Below are positions 8,202-16,198 of a DNA stretch of 64,000 nt, one piece after another. The stretch comes from Nitrospira_D sp035465795. Its GTDB lineage: Bacteria; Nitrospirota; Nitrospiria; Nitrospirales; Nitrospiraceae. The stretch spans positions 62,001 to 126,000 of the forward strand of contig NZ_JBMWAN010000006.1 in NCBI RefSeq assembly GCF_049546785.1. Reading direction: 5' to 3'. The notes under the pieces were generated by a model, which had not been told where the DNA came from, made no database searches, and worked only from the letters and a program-made list of their open reading frames with translations. Made by a program: the position numbers and the translations under genes. Each line of letters opens with the position of its first letter. The first letter of the stretch is position 1.

Positions 8202-8914
8202 AAGTGGTGCTCGATATCGAGACGGTCCAGGCTCCGAGAGAGGAGTGGGCGCGGTTATTGGGGAAACAGCCTCCGCCTGGCGAGGCCCCCCCGCTTCACG
8301 GGGATCTGGATCTCTTTGCCGCCGGGGCTGCGGAGGAGCAGCGGCATGCCGAAGACGAGCTCTATGCCAAGTCGGCCTTTGACGGGACCTTCAGCCGGAT
8401 TGTGTGCATCGGCCTGCTCGAATTTTCCGATCAAATGGAAGCGCGCAGCGCGGTGGCCTGGTATGGCCCGAATGAGCGGGAGCTGCTGCGCCAGTTCTGG
8501 GCTCGCCTGGCGCAAGACCGGCCCGGGCTCTTTATCACCCACAACGGGTTAGGGTTCGACCTGCCGTTCATCAAGAAACGGTCGATCATTAACCAGGTCA
8601 AACCCAGTCTCGACATCAACCTGGCCAAGTTCCGGACGGAGCCGGTGTACGACACGATGGCAATCTGGAGCAACTGGGATACTCGCGGGTGGGTCAAGCT
8701 GGATGTGTTGGCCAGAGCGCTCAACGTGGAGACGAAATCAGGAAGCGGGGAACAGGTGGCGGCAATGTGGGAGCGGGGGCAGGGGCTTGAGCTGGCTCGC
8801 TATTGCCTCCAGGATACGTACGTGACCTATGCCTGCTATTGCCGGATGAATTTCAGGCAGCCCCTCTCCAGCGACGTCGTGTTGCTTCAGCCGGAATTAC
8901 TGGAAGTGCTGTAA
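8198..8914 (+). CDS. Predicted 3'-5' exonuclease of the PolB-exonuclease (DEDDy) type
   Basis: A 238-residue protein with the three exonuclease motifs in order: ExoI DIET (D6, E8), ExoII THNGLGFDLPF (D121) and ExoIII YCLQD (Y202, D206), making it a DEDDy enzyme related to the proofreading domain of family-B DNA polymerases but without a polymerase. The start ATG overlaps the mutT stop by 4 bases. Position in an operon with mutY and mutT suggests a role in DNA repair or replication fidelity; RNA is a possible substrate. The inserted segment at about 20-60 is Pro/Gly/Ala-rich. Confidence 0.82.
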   Translation: MKVVLDIETVQAPREEWARLLGKQPPPGEAPPLHGDLDLFAAGAAEEQRHAEDELYAKSAFDGTFSRIVCIGLLEFSDQMEARSAVAWYGPNERELLRQFWARLAQDRPGLFITHNGLGFDLPFIKKRSIINQVKPSLDINLAKFRTEPVYDTMAIWSNWDTRGWVKLDVLARALNVETKSGSGEQVAAMWERGQGLELARYCLQDTYVTYACYCRMNFRQPLSSDVVLLQPELLEVL

Positions 8915-8924
8915 GGTCTGATGG

Positions 8925-9815
8925 CTAGCGGGCGGGCTGCAGCTCCGCCCCGGGCTTCGGCTTAGCCTTGGGGGCGGCCGTGGATGTGATTGTGCCGGCC
9001 TTGAGGGCATTCACCTGGGCGGTCTTCTCTCTCAACTTCTCTTTCAGCCAGTTGTTTTCTTTTCGAAGTAGACTCATTTCTGATTCTTTGAGGGCGGCGG
9101 TCTCTTTCGCCCGGCGGAGATCCTCCGTCTGTTTCAGCAGGAATTCGTCCGCTGTCAGCGCAGCCGATTCCGCTTCCACCGGTTTATCCGGCGTCGATGC
9201 AGGGGGGGCGGATACAACTGCGGCCTTCGCCAGGGCGGCGTAGTCGATCGCGACGGACTTCGCGCCCCGCGCCCCGTGAGCAGCAGAGGGGAGGGCCGCT
9301 TCGATGCGGGCCACAGAGCGCGGCAGAAACCCTGCGGTTTTGGCCGTGTTCCTGGAGGAGGTAATGGTGATATGGACGGCCCCTTCGCGCACATAGAGGG
9401 TGCCCGCGGTGGGTTCAGCGCCTGACCCTGCCGATGGGGACACACGGAAACCGATCATCTGCTCCGGTTTCGACTGCGATAATCCCTGGGCTAGCAGGGG
9501 AGCAAGAAACTCGGCGTCCTCATCGCTGAATACTCTCATCGGCTTGCTGCCACTCGCGGGCAATTTGGTCGAGTCCGTAGAGGTTTCGTCGGTCACGAGG
9601 CCTTTGACAACTTTCAACATGGTCTGCTGATCGATCACAGTCGGATGGTCGGCCTGAAAAGACCGGTCCGACAGGTTTTCCAGGTAGATCGACCCTTTCC
9701 CCGTTCGAGAAAGGTTCTGGGTGTTGGAGGAGGCTGCGCATCCTGATGCCAGGATGGCGCATGACAGCAGGATTGCCGGAAAGAGGCCGTTGCGGGCGGA
9801 GATCTTGACGGACAC
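8925..9815 (-). CDS. Predicted lipoprotein with C-terminal coiled coil
   Basis: A 296-residue envelope protein of unknown function. The N-terminus has a basic n-region, hydrophobic stretch and lipobox LASGC with the lipidated Cys at residue 26. The middle (about 45-180) looks globular. An Ala/Pro-rich linker is followed by a heptad-rich coiled coil (about 215-270) and a Lys/Pro/Ala-rich tail. The start is GTG 9815 with AAGGAG 7 bases upstream. It is convergent with the exonuclease gene, with a 10-base gap. No family recognised. Confidence 0.7.
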   Translation of the reverse strand: MSVKISARNGLFPAILLSCAILASGCAASSNTQNLSRTGKGSIYLENLSDRSFQADHPTVIDQQTMLKVVKGLVTDETSTDSTKLPASGSKPMRVFSDEDAEFLAPLLAQGLSQSKPEQMIGFRVSPSAGSGAEPTAGTLYVREGAVHITITSSRNTAKTAGFLPRSVARIEAALPSAAHGARGAKSVAIDYAALAKAAVVSAPPASTPDKPVEAESAALTADEFLLKQTEDLRRAKETAALKESEMSLLRKENNWLKEKLREKTAQVNALKAGTITSTAAPKAKPKPGAELQPAR

Positions 9816-9891
9816 GGGAGAACTCCTTTCCGCAGGGGAGCGGGAGGTCGCGGTCGCCTGGGCGGCAGTATGAATTGTCAGATCGGCGGAG

Positions 9892-10020
9892 TTACCAGAT
9901 GCCCAGGCCCATGAGCACCATGCCCATGGCGAGCCATCCGAATACGCCTGCCGAAATCATCGTTTCGAGTGTCATACGCGAATCCGATTGGTTTGAGTTG
10001 TTGGAAGAAGAGTCCTTCAT
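9892..10020 (-). CDS. Putative 42-residue single-pass membrane microprotein
   Basis: A short frame, ATG 10020 to TAA 9892, encoding a polar Ser/Asn-rich N-terminus of about 15 residues followed by one strongly hydrophobic Gly/Met/Leu/Trp-rich helix (about residues 20-42). Codon third positions are GC-rich like the neighbours. No good Shine-Dalgarno precedes the ATG, and an internal ATG at 9975 would leave a 27-residue helix-only peptide. Small single-helix proteins often stabilise respiratory or transport complexes, but nothing here names a partner. Confidence 0.45.
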   Translation of the reverse strand: MKDSSSNNSNQSDSRMTLETMISAGVFGWLAMGMVLMGLGIW

Positions 10021-10402
10021 AAGTAGTTTTCAGAAATAGCAAAGGTCATGCCGGTAAGATTCATGGTGGAAATTGCGGCGTGAAAATTCATGGGGATGGG
10101 AATGGACAAGGGGAAACCCTGTATCCAGGCGACCGGGCAACATCAGGCACTGACCATTCTGTTTTAATAATTTCCACTACTTGGATGTATCAACGACCTG
10201 TGAATGGTGCCGGGATCGGTTGGAGCCTTATTTATAAGACCATGTTCCGGAACATTCAGACGGTGGATTTCTCGAACGGTACGTGTCGAGAGTTTGACGC
10301 AGAAGCGTCAGAAAATGTTCAACCTGAAGGCTCAGCTGTGCAGGAATGTTCCGGCGCGGTGGGAAATATCATCCCGGACCGGCCGGCAACCGTCTGACCG
10401 CA
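10021..10402. other. Intergenic region with a 14-base palindrome and repeated ATGTTC words
   Basis: A 382-base gap between the microprotein and the 3' end of miaB. It holds a perfect palindrome ATGTTCCGGAACAT at 10242-10255, and the nine-base word ATGTTCCGG recurs near 10345 with a further ATGTTC near 10315. A small hairpin TGACGC-AGAA-GCGTCA lies at 10295-10310. The palindrome could be an operator, but the nearest start codon (10020) points away and is over 200 bases off. A 105-codon frame here has poor codon bias and is not called. Confidence 0.4.
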
Positions 10403-11734
10403 CTATTCCCCGAATAAGGCGGCAGTTGAGGCGCCGGTGATCAATCGGGTGGTGAACATGCCTGGCTGGAGCGCGTCGGTTCCCTTGTCCCAGATGACGG
10501 TGATGTTGCCGTCGGTGCGCCCCATCCATTGTTCAGGCGAGCGCGTGGCGTCGCGCTCGACGAGGACGGAGACGTTCCGTCCGATATATTCCCGGTTCCG
10601 GGCGGCGCCGATTTCCCGTTGAAGATCAACCAGCCGCTGTACCCGGATGCTCTTCACTTCCTCTGCCACATCGTCGGGATACTTGCGTGCCGCAATCGTA
10701 TTCTTCCGTTCGGAATAGGCGAACACATAGGCGGAATGGAACCGGACCTGCTCGACCAGCCGGTAGGTCTGGTCGTAATCCGCGTCCGTTTCCGTGCAGA
10801 AGCCGCAGATGATATCGCTGGTCAGTACAATCTCGGGTACAACCTGACGGATCTGATCGACGAGCCTGCGATATTCGTCCGCCGTATAAGATCGGCCCAT
10901 GAGATCCAGTATGCGGTCGCTGCCGGCTTGAAGCGGCAGGTGAATATGCTTGCAGATTTTCGGATGGCCGGCGATGGCCTCCAGCAGTGGACGGGGAAAA
11001 TCCTTCGGATGGGGCGAGGTAAAGCGGACCCGTTCGATGCCCGGCGTATCAGCTACGGCTGAGATGAGTCTGGCGAAGTCCCAATCGTCCGACCGGTAGG
11101 AGTTGACGTTCTGCCCGAGCAGCGTGATCTGCTTGTATCCCAGCGCCGCCGCTTGTCGCGCCTCGGCCAACACCCCCTGCGGGTCGCGCGACCGTTCGCG
11201 TCCCCTGGTGTAAGGGACGACGCAGAAGCTGCAGAAGTTGTCGCAGCCGCGCATCACGGTGATCCAGGCATTGATCCCGTCCTCACGATCCGGCATGACT
11301 CCTTCGTACGTTTCATATTCCGACAGGTCGAGCGCGAAGGCTTTCTTGGAAAACCCCTGTTCCTGAGCCTGGAGGGCGTTGGAGATCAGCATGGGCAGCT
11401 GCCGGTAGGCATCGGGGCCGGCCAGCACGTCGATCAAGGGAACCTTCTTGGTCAGCTCGTCTTTCAGGCTTTGCGCCATGCAGCCGAGGACACCGACGAC
11501 GAGGGGCCGCTCCTTCTTGATCGCATGCAACTCTCCGAGGTGGCCGTAGACCTTATTGTGCGCGTTCTCCCGGATTGCGCAGGTATTCATCAGCATCACA
11601 TCGGCCCGCTCGCGATCGTCGGTGAATCCGTAGCCTTCGCGTTTGAGGAGCGAGCGGACCAGCTCGCTGTCCGACTCGTTCATCTGACAGCCGAAGGTCT
11701 CGATATGGACCAGAGGAGGCGTGGCTTTGTTCAT
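10403..11734 (-). CDS. miaB: tRNA-2-methylthio-N6-dimethylallyladenosine synthase MiaB
   Basis: Radical-SAM methylthiotransferase that converts i6A37 to ms2i6A37 in tRNAs reading UNN codons. 443 residues, three domains: an N-terminal MTTase domain with the auxiliary 4Fe-4S cysteines C16, C52 and C85, a radical-SAM core with C164, C168 and C171 (CDNFCSFC), and a C-terminal TRAM domain. Motifs MNTCAIRENA and GCMAQ are MiaB-specific, separating it from the MtaB neighbour. ATG 11734 overlaps the end of mtaB by 4 bases, giving an mtaB-miaB pair. The window's tRNA-Leu(UAA) with A37 is a plausible substrate, which is an inference. Confidence 0.96.
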   Translation of the reverse strand: MNKATPPLVHIETFGCQMNESDSELVRSLLKREGYGFTDDRERADVMLMNTCAIRENAHNKVYGHLGELHAIKKERPLVVGVLGCMAQSLKDELTKKVPLIDVLAGPDAYRQLPMLISNALQAQEQGFSKKAFALDLSEYETYEGVMPDREDGINAWITVMRGCDNFCSFCVVPYTRGRERSRDPQGVLAEARQAAALGYKQITLLGQNVNSYRSDDWDFARLISAVADTPGIERVRFTSPHPKDFPRPLLEAIAGHPKICKHIHLPLQAGSDRILDLMGRSYTADEYRRLVDQIRQVVPEIVLTSDIICGFCTETDADYDQTYRLVEQVRFHSAYVFAYSERKNTIAARKYPDDVAEEVKSIRVQRLVDLQREIGAARNREYIGRNVSVLVERDATRSPEQWMGRTDGNITVIWDKGTDALQPGMFTTRLITGASTAALFGE

Positions 11735-13086
11735 GATGACAGGACCGGCAACGTCGCCGTGCGCGAAGCATGAGGGGTGATATGGCCGATGGCCCGGCGT
11801 TCGCTGGCGGCCGTGATGGTGACCTGGTGCACCTGATTCGTCATGTCAGTAGTCGAAGGCACGGCGACTTTCAGGAAGTTCCCCGTGGTTCCCGCACAAT
11901 AGCCCTCCTGAAGGCCGGATTCAAACAGGACGGGGACCGTTCGTCCGATGTGTCGGTCATGAAAGGCGAGCCGTTTGGCCTGGGAGCGTGCCATCAAGAT
12001 GGCCGTGCGCCGTTTCACCAATGCCGGATCCACCGGACGGGCGAGCTTGACCGCCGCGGTTCCCGGGCGAGGGGAATAGGGGAAGACATGAAAATAGGCG
12101 AAGGGAAGATCGGTTGCCACCTGAAGCGTCCTGTCGAACGCTTCGTCATCTTCCCCGGGAAAGCCCACCATGATGTCCGTGCCGAGTCCCAGGTTGGGAA
12201 CCTTGCGCAAGGCCCGCTCGATCAGGTCCCGATATTCGCCTGCCGAATAGGACCGGTTCATTGCAGCCAGGATACCGTCGTCTCCGCTCTGGAGAGGAAT
12301 GTGGAGATAGGGGCACAGTTTCGGGGAGGAGGCCATGAGATCGAGCAGTTCGTCCGTCACCGTGGTCGGTTCAATGGAGGACATGCGGATGCGCTCAAGG
12401 CCGGCTATCTGTTCCAGCCGTCGGATCACGGCACAGAGATCAGCTCCGTCCTGCCGGTACTGCCCGATGTTCACGCCGGTCAGCATGATTTCCCGATAGC
12501 TCTGCGCGGCAAGTTGTTCGGCCTCGCGCAGCAGGTCGGCCAGCACCCGGCTGCGCTCCTGCCCGCGGGCAAAGGGAATGATGCAGAAGCTGCACATCGT
12601 ACTGCAGCCGTCCTGAATCTTGAGCGGGGCGCGGGTGGAGTCCGGCTGGGCATATAGATCCAGTTCAAAGTCATCCCGCGCAATCGCTTTCGTACGATGC
12701 ACCTCGGGCGTGGTGCGTTTCTGGAGCCGATCGCTCGGCGGGAGGTAGCTGGGAAGGTCCAGCTTATATTGATTGCCAACGATCAGGTCGATCCCCGCTT
12801 GTTTCTTGAGCCCGTCCGGTCCCGTCTGCGCATAGCAGCCGGTCACGGCGATGAAGGCGTGGGGGGAATGTTTCAACGTTTTCCGGATGACATAGCGCGA
12901 CGTCCGCTCGGCGTCTTCTGTCACGGAGCAGGTATTCAGCACCAGCAAATCGGTCGGCTGGCCAAACTCCACCAGCCGGTAGCCGTCCCGACGCAGCCGT
13001 TCCCCCAGCATCGAGGTTTCGGCCTGATTGAGCCGGCAGCCGAGCGTGTGCAGCGAGGCGCGCGGTTGTGAGGTTCTTGTCATCAT
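11731..13086 (-). CDS. mtaB: tRNA t6A37 methylthiotransferase MtaB
   Basis: Radical-SAM enzyme that adds a methylthio group to t6A37 of ANN-decoding tRNAs, forming ms2t6A. 451 residues: N-terminal cluster cysteines C17, C53 and C84 (HTLGCRLNQAE, NTCSVTEDAE, TGCYAQ), radical-SAM motif C161, C165, C168 (CSTMCSFC), and a C-terminal TRAM-like region. LGCRLNQ and NTCSVT distinguish MtaB (YqeV group) from MiaB and RimO. Two tandem ATGs (13086 and 13083) can start it. It is upstream of miaB with a 4-base overlap, so the two tRNA thiolation enzymes are coexpressed. Confidence 0.94.
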   Translation of the reverse strand: MMTRTSQPRASLHTLGCRLNQAETSMLGERLRRDGYRLVEFGQPTDLLVLNTCSVTEDAERTSRYVIRKTLKHSPHAFIAVTGCYAQTGPDGLKKQAGIDLIVGNQYKLDLPSYLPPSDRLQKRTTPEVHRTKAIARDDFELDLYAQPDSTRAPLKIQDGCSTMCSFCIIPFARGQERSRVLADLLREAEQLAAQSYREIMLTGVNIGQYRQDGADLCAVIRRLEQIAGLERIRMSSIEPTTVTDELLDLMASSPKLCPYLHIPLQSGDDGILAAMNRSYSAGEYRDLIERALRKVPNLGLGTDIMVGFPGEDDEAFDRTLQVATDLPFAYFHVFPYSPRPGTAAVKLARPVDPALVKRRTAILMARSQAKRLAFHDRHIGRTVPVLFESGLQEGYCAGTTGNFLKVAVPSTTDMTNQVHQVTITAASERRAIGHITPHASRTATLPVLSS

Positions 13087-13212
13087 CCCGCGCCATTATA
13101 GGGGAGCATTTGCACGGCGGGCAAGGTAGGGGCGGAGCAGGAGAAGGCGCTGGAAAAGGCCGGATCTCAAGGCGACGATGAATCTATCTATTTGGTTGGG
13201 GACGATGTCGGA

Positions 13213-13241
13213 TTGACAGTACCCGGTTTGCTCGATAGAGT
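13213..13241 (+). promoter_or_regulatory. Sigma-70-type promoter for the exported-protein gene at 13267
   Basis: TTGACA at 13213-13218 and TAGAGT at 13236-13241 with a 17-base spacer. Initiation would fall near 13248, leaving a leader of about 20 bases that contains AGGAGG at 13254-13259 and the ATG at 13267. The -35 is a perfect consensus; the -10 matches four of six positions. Confidence 0.6.
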
Positions 13242-13266
13242 GACCCACCTTGCAGGAGGTGCCAGG

Positions 13267-13674
13267 ATGATCACACGCTCGACCTGGATGCTGACCGTAT
13301 TGTTTCTCACATTGCTGATGGTTCCAGGCCACACGTCGTCCCGCGAGACTCTGCCGGTTGAACCGGACCTCACGACCCGCCTCGACGAACTCTATGACCA
13401 CGAAGCGCGTTTGTTTCTCATGCTCTACTCTTTAAAAGGGGACGGCCAGGTGGACTATGTGACGGGCCGGTCCGTGCAGGAGTATGCCCGGAGCAATTAC
13501 GGCAATCCAATCTACAAGACGGATGAGTACCCGCTCTTCTATTGGTGGAACCACACCATGTGGAATGACCCTGAAGAAGATGGGGTGAACGGCAACGAGC
13601 GGGTGTATCAGGAGGGTGTCGACTTCGACATCTTGCGCTATAAACCCTGCGTGTTTAACGGTCAACCCTGTTAG
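13267..13674 (+). CDS. Exported protein of unknown function
   Basis: A 135-residue protein with a typical Sec signal peptide (MITRSTW then a hydrophobic core to about residue 22, cleavage likely after PGHTS). The mature part is acidic and aromatic-rich (DEYPLFYWWNHTMWNDPEEDG) with two C-terminal cysteines (YKPCVFNGQPC) that may form a disulfide. The frame is open further upstream, but ATG 13267 has AGGAGG 7 bases before it and follows a recognisable promoter. No family recognised; probably periplasmic. Confidence 0.72.
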   Translation: MITRSTWMLTVLFLTLLMVPGHTSSRETLPVEPDLTTRLDELYDHEARLFLMLYSLKGDGQVDYVTGRSVQEYARSNYGNPIYKTDEYPLFYWWNHTMWNDPEEDGVNGNERVYQEGVDFDILRYKPCVFNGQPC

Positions 13675-13826
13675 TTCCTCGCCTCTCGGCGTTTGATCGG
13701 ACTTCCGCTGACGCACCGCGCCAGGTGTTTTTCAACCTGATTCGAGATTCTACTGCGATAGTTTTCTGGTTCGGTGCTATTCTACGGAACGATCCGCTCA
13801 TTCCTTGTTGACGAACGATAGTGCCT

Positions 13827-15110
13827 ATGAATCTTTTCGCACTGTTCCCGAAAGCCTTATTGAACCGCCGCCTGGCGGTGATGTTTCCGCTCGGGTTTCT
13901 CTCGGGCCTCCCGCTGGCGCTCACGGCTGGGACGCTGCAGGCCTGGTTGACGGTGGAAGGGGTGGATCTCAAGACGATCGGCATTTTTACGCTCGTCGGC
14001 CTGCCGTACACGCTCAAGTTTCTCTGGGCTCCCGTAATAGACCGGCTCGTGCCGCCCTGGCTGGGGCGTCGCCGTGGATGGATGCTAGTGACGCAATTGT
14101 GTGTAACGCTCGGTTTAGTTCTGATGGCCTCCACGAGTCCGAGGCATCAACCGGAATTGCTGGCCGCCTTTGCGCTGCTCGTGGCGTTTCTCTCGGCCTC
14201 ACTCGATATCGTGTTCGATGCCTACCGGACCGATACGCTTGAGGCGCAGGAGCGGGGTTTTGGCGCGGCCATCTGGGTGAACGGCTATCGGATCGCATTG
14301 CTCGTGGCCGGAGCCGGTGCCCTCGTGGTGGCCGATGTGGTCGGGTGGCAGATGACGTATCTGCTGTTGGCCGCGATCATGCTGGCCGGCACGATCACGA
14401 TCTTCATGAGCCCTGAGCCGGGGCGGATCGCCGCGGCTCCCCGGACCATAGCGGAGGCGGTCGGGGCGCCGCTCAAGGAATTTTTCTCGCGCCCCCATGC
14501 GCTCGGGTTTCTCGGCGTGATTGTGCTGTATAAGCTGGGGGATGCCTTTGCCTCGGCCCTGCAGACAGCCTTCCTGATCGGCGAACTGGGCTTTTCATCC
14601 GGAGAGGTCGGCTATGTGAAGGGGCTGGGGATTCTGGCGACGCTCCTGGGTGCGCTCGGGGGTGGCCTCCTGATGGCGCGGGTCGGATTGGTTCAGTCGC
14701 TGCTGACGTTCGGGGTCTTGCAGGCGATTTCAAATTTAGGGTTTGTGTTACTGGCCTGGGCGGGAAAGAGTTCGGCTCTGCTGGTGATGGCGGTCTTGAT
14801 TGAAAATGTCACCGGCGGGATGGGCACTGCGGCATTTGTCGCGCTGGTGATGTCGCTCTGCGATCCGCGCTATACGGCGACGCAGTTTGCGCTGCTTTCC
14901 TCGCTGGAAGCGCTCGGGCGGGTGTTTGCCGGGCGTCCCTCGGCTGATCTCGTCGCCATCGTCGGATGGGCGCAGTTCTTCCTCTTGACCTTCCTGGTGG
15001 CGTTGCCGGGCCTCTGGGCGGTCTGGCGGGTGCGGGAGCGGATCAGCCTCGGCCAGCCGAGCTCTGTCGCCCTGTCAGACCTGCCGGCTCAGCCGGCCGG
15101 CACCCGCTAG
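13827..15110 (+). CDS. ampG: AmpG-type MFS permease (muropeptide importer family)
   Basis: Inner-membrane transporter of the major facilitator superfamily, AmpG branch, which imports anhydromuropeptides for peptidoglycan recycling. 427 residues with about 12 hydrophobic helices. The start matches AmpG: LLNRRLAVMFPLGFLSGLPLAL, the LPYTLKFLWAPVIDR motif after helix 2, and the LSASLDIVFDAYRTDTL segment. GTG 13821 is an alternative start two codons upstream. It converges on and overlaps by 4 bases the small membrane protein on the other strand. Substrate follows from homology; no ampD or nagZ is nearby. Confidence 0.85.
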   Translation: MNLFALFPKALLNRRLAVMFPLGFLSGLPLALTAGTLQAWLTVEGVDLKTIGIFTLVGLPYTLKFLWAPVIDRLVPPWLGRRRGWMLVTQLCVTLGLVLMASTSPRHQPELLAAFALLVAFLSASLDIVFDAYRTDTLEAQERGFGAAIWVNGYRIALLVAGAGALVVADVVGWQMTYLLLAAIMLAGTITIFMSPEPGRIAAAPRTIAEAVGAPLKEFFSRPHALGFLGVIVLYKLGDAFASALQTAFLIGELGFSSGEVGYVKGLGILATLLGALGGGLLMARVGLVQSLLTFGVLQAISNLGFVLLAWAGKSSALLVMAVLIENVTGGMGTAAFVALVMSLCDPRYTATQFALLSSLEALGRVFAGRPSADLVAIVGWAQFFLLTFLVALPGLWAVWRVRERISLGQPSSVALSDLPAQPAGTR

Positions 15111-15397
15111 GAGAGACGGCGCTGAAGAAAGAGAACAAACAGCATAAGGGTCGGGAGCGGAGCGAAGAGAAAGGGAAGCAGCCAGAGCCAGACATTCTTC
15201 CCGCGAACCCGCGCCTGATCGATCATCCAGACGAAGACCCAGATGATGAGGCCGGCATAGTTCAGCGCCATCCACCTGGTCGTATGGATCTTGAGGCCGC
15301 TGGCGTCGTCCGGTGATCCCTGGAAGAGGAAGAGCATCAGCAACAGGACAAATCCTCCCAATAATCCGGCGACCAGGCGCTTGCTCCAGACGAACAT
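15107..15397 (-). CDS. Small three-helix membrane protein
   Basis: A 96-residue integral membrane protein with hydrophobic segments at about 8-27, 42-60 and 69-90 and a basic C-terminus (QRRLS). CGGAGG is placed a few bases before ATG 15397. Its stop overlaps the ampG stop region by 4 bases on the opposite strand. No family recognised; inner-membrane location is predicted. Confidence 0.65.
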   Translation of the reverse strand: MFVWSKRLVAGLLGGFVLLLMLFLFQGSPDDASGLKIHTTRWMALNYAGLIIWVFVWMIDQARVRGKNVWLWLLPFLFAPLPTLMLFVLFLQRRLS

Positions 15398-15548
15398 GGC
15401 ATCCTCCGTGATGAGCTGTCGGTGGGTGTGGGAATTGAAGTAGTCTACTCGTGGGGGCTAGGCTAATGAGCTGGTCCTGGTTTGTCAAACCAAGGCAGGA
15501 CAGTGCCGCGCGGCCGGACGCCGGTTTTTTCCGGGAGGTACAGCTCTC

Positions 15549-15920
15549 ATGAGTCTTTTACGGCTATCGCTTGTTGTCGTCATTCTGGCAGGGGCCGTGG
15601 CGCTGGCGTTCTCGAATCCCACCATGAGTGACTATCTCCAATTTGTGCAGCATGAGCTGGACAAGGCGATGAGCCGGATGGATCAGGCGGCCTCTACCAG
15701 GGAACAGCAGTTTATCCGCCAGGTGTTCGCGAGCCAGAGCAAGAAAATTCTTCAGGACGTTGTTCTGCCGCATACCAGGAGGCAGAATTGGGGGCTGGCC
15801 AGCCGTTATGAAACCACCGTCATGGACACCAGGGTGGTCGTGCTCGGCGTTGCGGGGCGGTTCATTCCCATTGAAGGCGTTGAAGAAGCCACTGTTAAAA
15901 TAGGCCGATTGGCCTTCTAG
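15549..15920 (+). CDS. Exported or membrane-anchored small protein (DUF4359-like)
   Basis: A 123-residue protein with an uncleaved or cleaved N-terminal hydrophobic segment (about 4-22, ending ALAFSNP) followed by SDYLQFVQHELDKAM and a mixed alpha/beta C-terminal part. The N-terminal pattern recalls small secreted DUF4359 proteins, an assignment from memory with low certainty. GGGAGG precedes ATG 15549. It ends about 280 bases before nrdJ, with DnaA-like boxes in between, so cotranscription is unlikely. Confidence 0.6.
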   Translation: MSLLRLSLVVVILAGAVALAFSNPTMSDYLQFVQHELDKAMSRMDQAASTREQQFIRQVFASQSKKILQDVVLPHTRRQNWGLASRYETTVMDTRVVVLGVAGRFIPIEGVEEATVKIGRLAF

Positions 15921-15952
15921 CGGCAGCGTTCAGGTAAAGTCCTCCTCTCTCC

Positions 15953-16119
15953 TGTGGATAACCTTCCCGGAATCCGCATAAACCGGCACCCGGAGCCGGT
16001 CTTGCGTTATCCCCAGGTTTTCCTCTTATTCCCCAGGCAATCCACAACATTTTGTGTTGACAAAAATTACCAATAGCTATATGTAGTCGTTCCTCGAATA
16101 TATTCGTCACTTATTCACG
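15953..16119. promoter_or_regulatory. Cluster of DnaA-box-like sites upstream of nrdJ
   Basis: A perfect DnaA box (TGTGGATAA, reverse of TTATCCACA) lies at 15953-15961. Single-mismatch versions are at 16007-16015 (TTATCCCCA) and 16111-16119 (TTATTCACG), and two-mismatch versions at 16026-16034 and 16038-16046. E. coli nrdAB is controlled by DnaA, so DnaA control of this reductase gene is a reasonable hypothesis. The stretch from about 16040 to 16140 is also clearly more AT-rich than its surroundings. Confidence 0.5.
16057..16106 (+). promoter_or_regulatory. nrdJ promoter with possible NrdR-box-like palindromes
   Basis: TTGACA at 16057-16062 is a perfect -35. A -10 such as TATGTA (16080-16085, 17-base spacer) or TATATG (16078-16083, 15-base spacer) follows. 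CTATATGTAG at 16077-16086 matches nine of ten bases of the NrdR core CWATATATWG and overlaps the -10. A perfect palindrome CGAATATATTCG at 16095-16106 matches eight of ten. Centre spacing is 19 bases, not the usual 21 or 31-32, so NrdR control is only a suggestion. Confidence 0.45.
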
Positions 16120-16198
16120 TTCGTATTGATCAAACTATGAGCCGATATATGTCATCACGTTGTCTGGCGCCTCGAGCCTCTTTCAAAGGAGGGGGATT

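Noticed and set aside
10080..10397. A 105-codon frame in the gap before miaB
   Set aside because: GTG start without SD, AT-rich third codon positions unlike the neighbours, no domain; it also runs through the palindrome and repeated words.
15921..16198. A cobalamin riboswitch before the B12-dependent nrdJ
   Set aside because: I looked for the B12-box and the long structured leader and saw neither; the region is better explained by promoter and DnaA-like sites.
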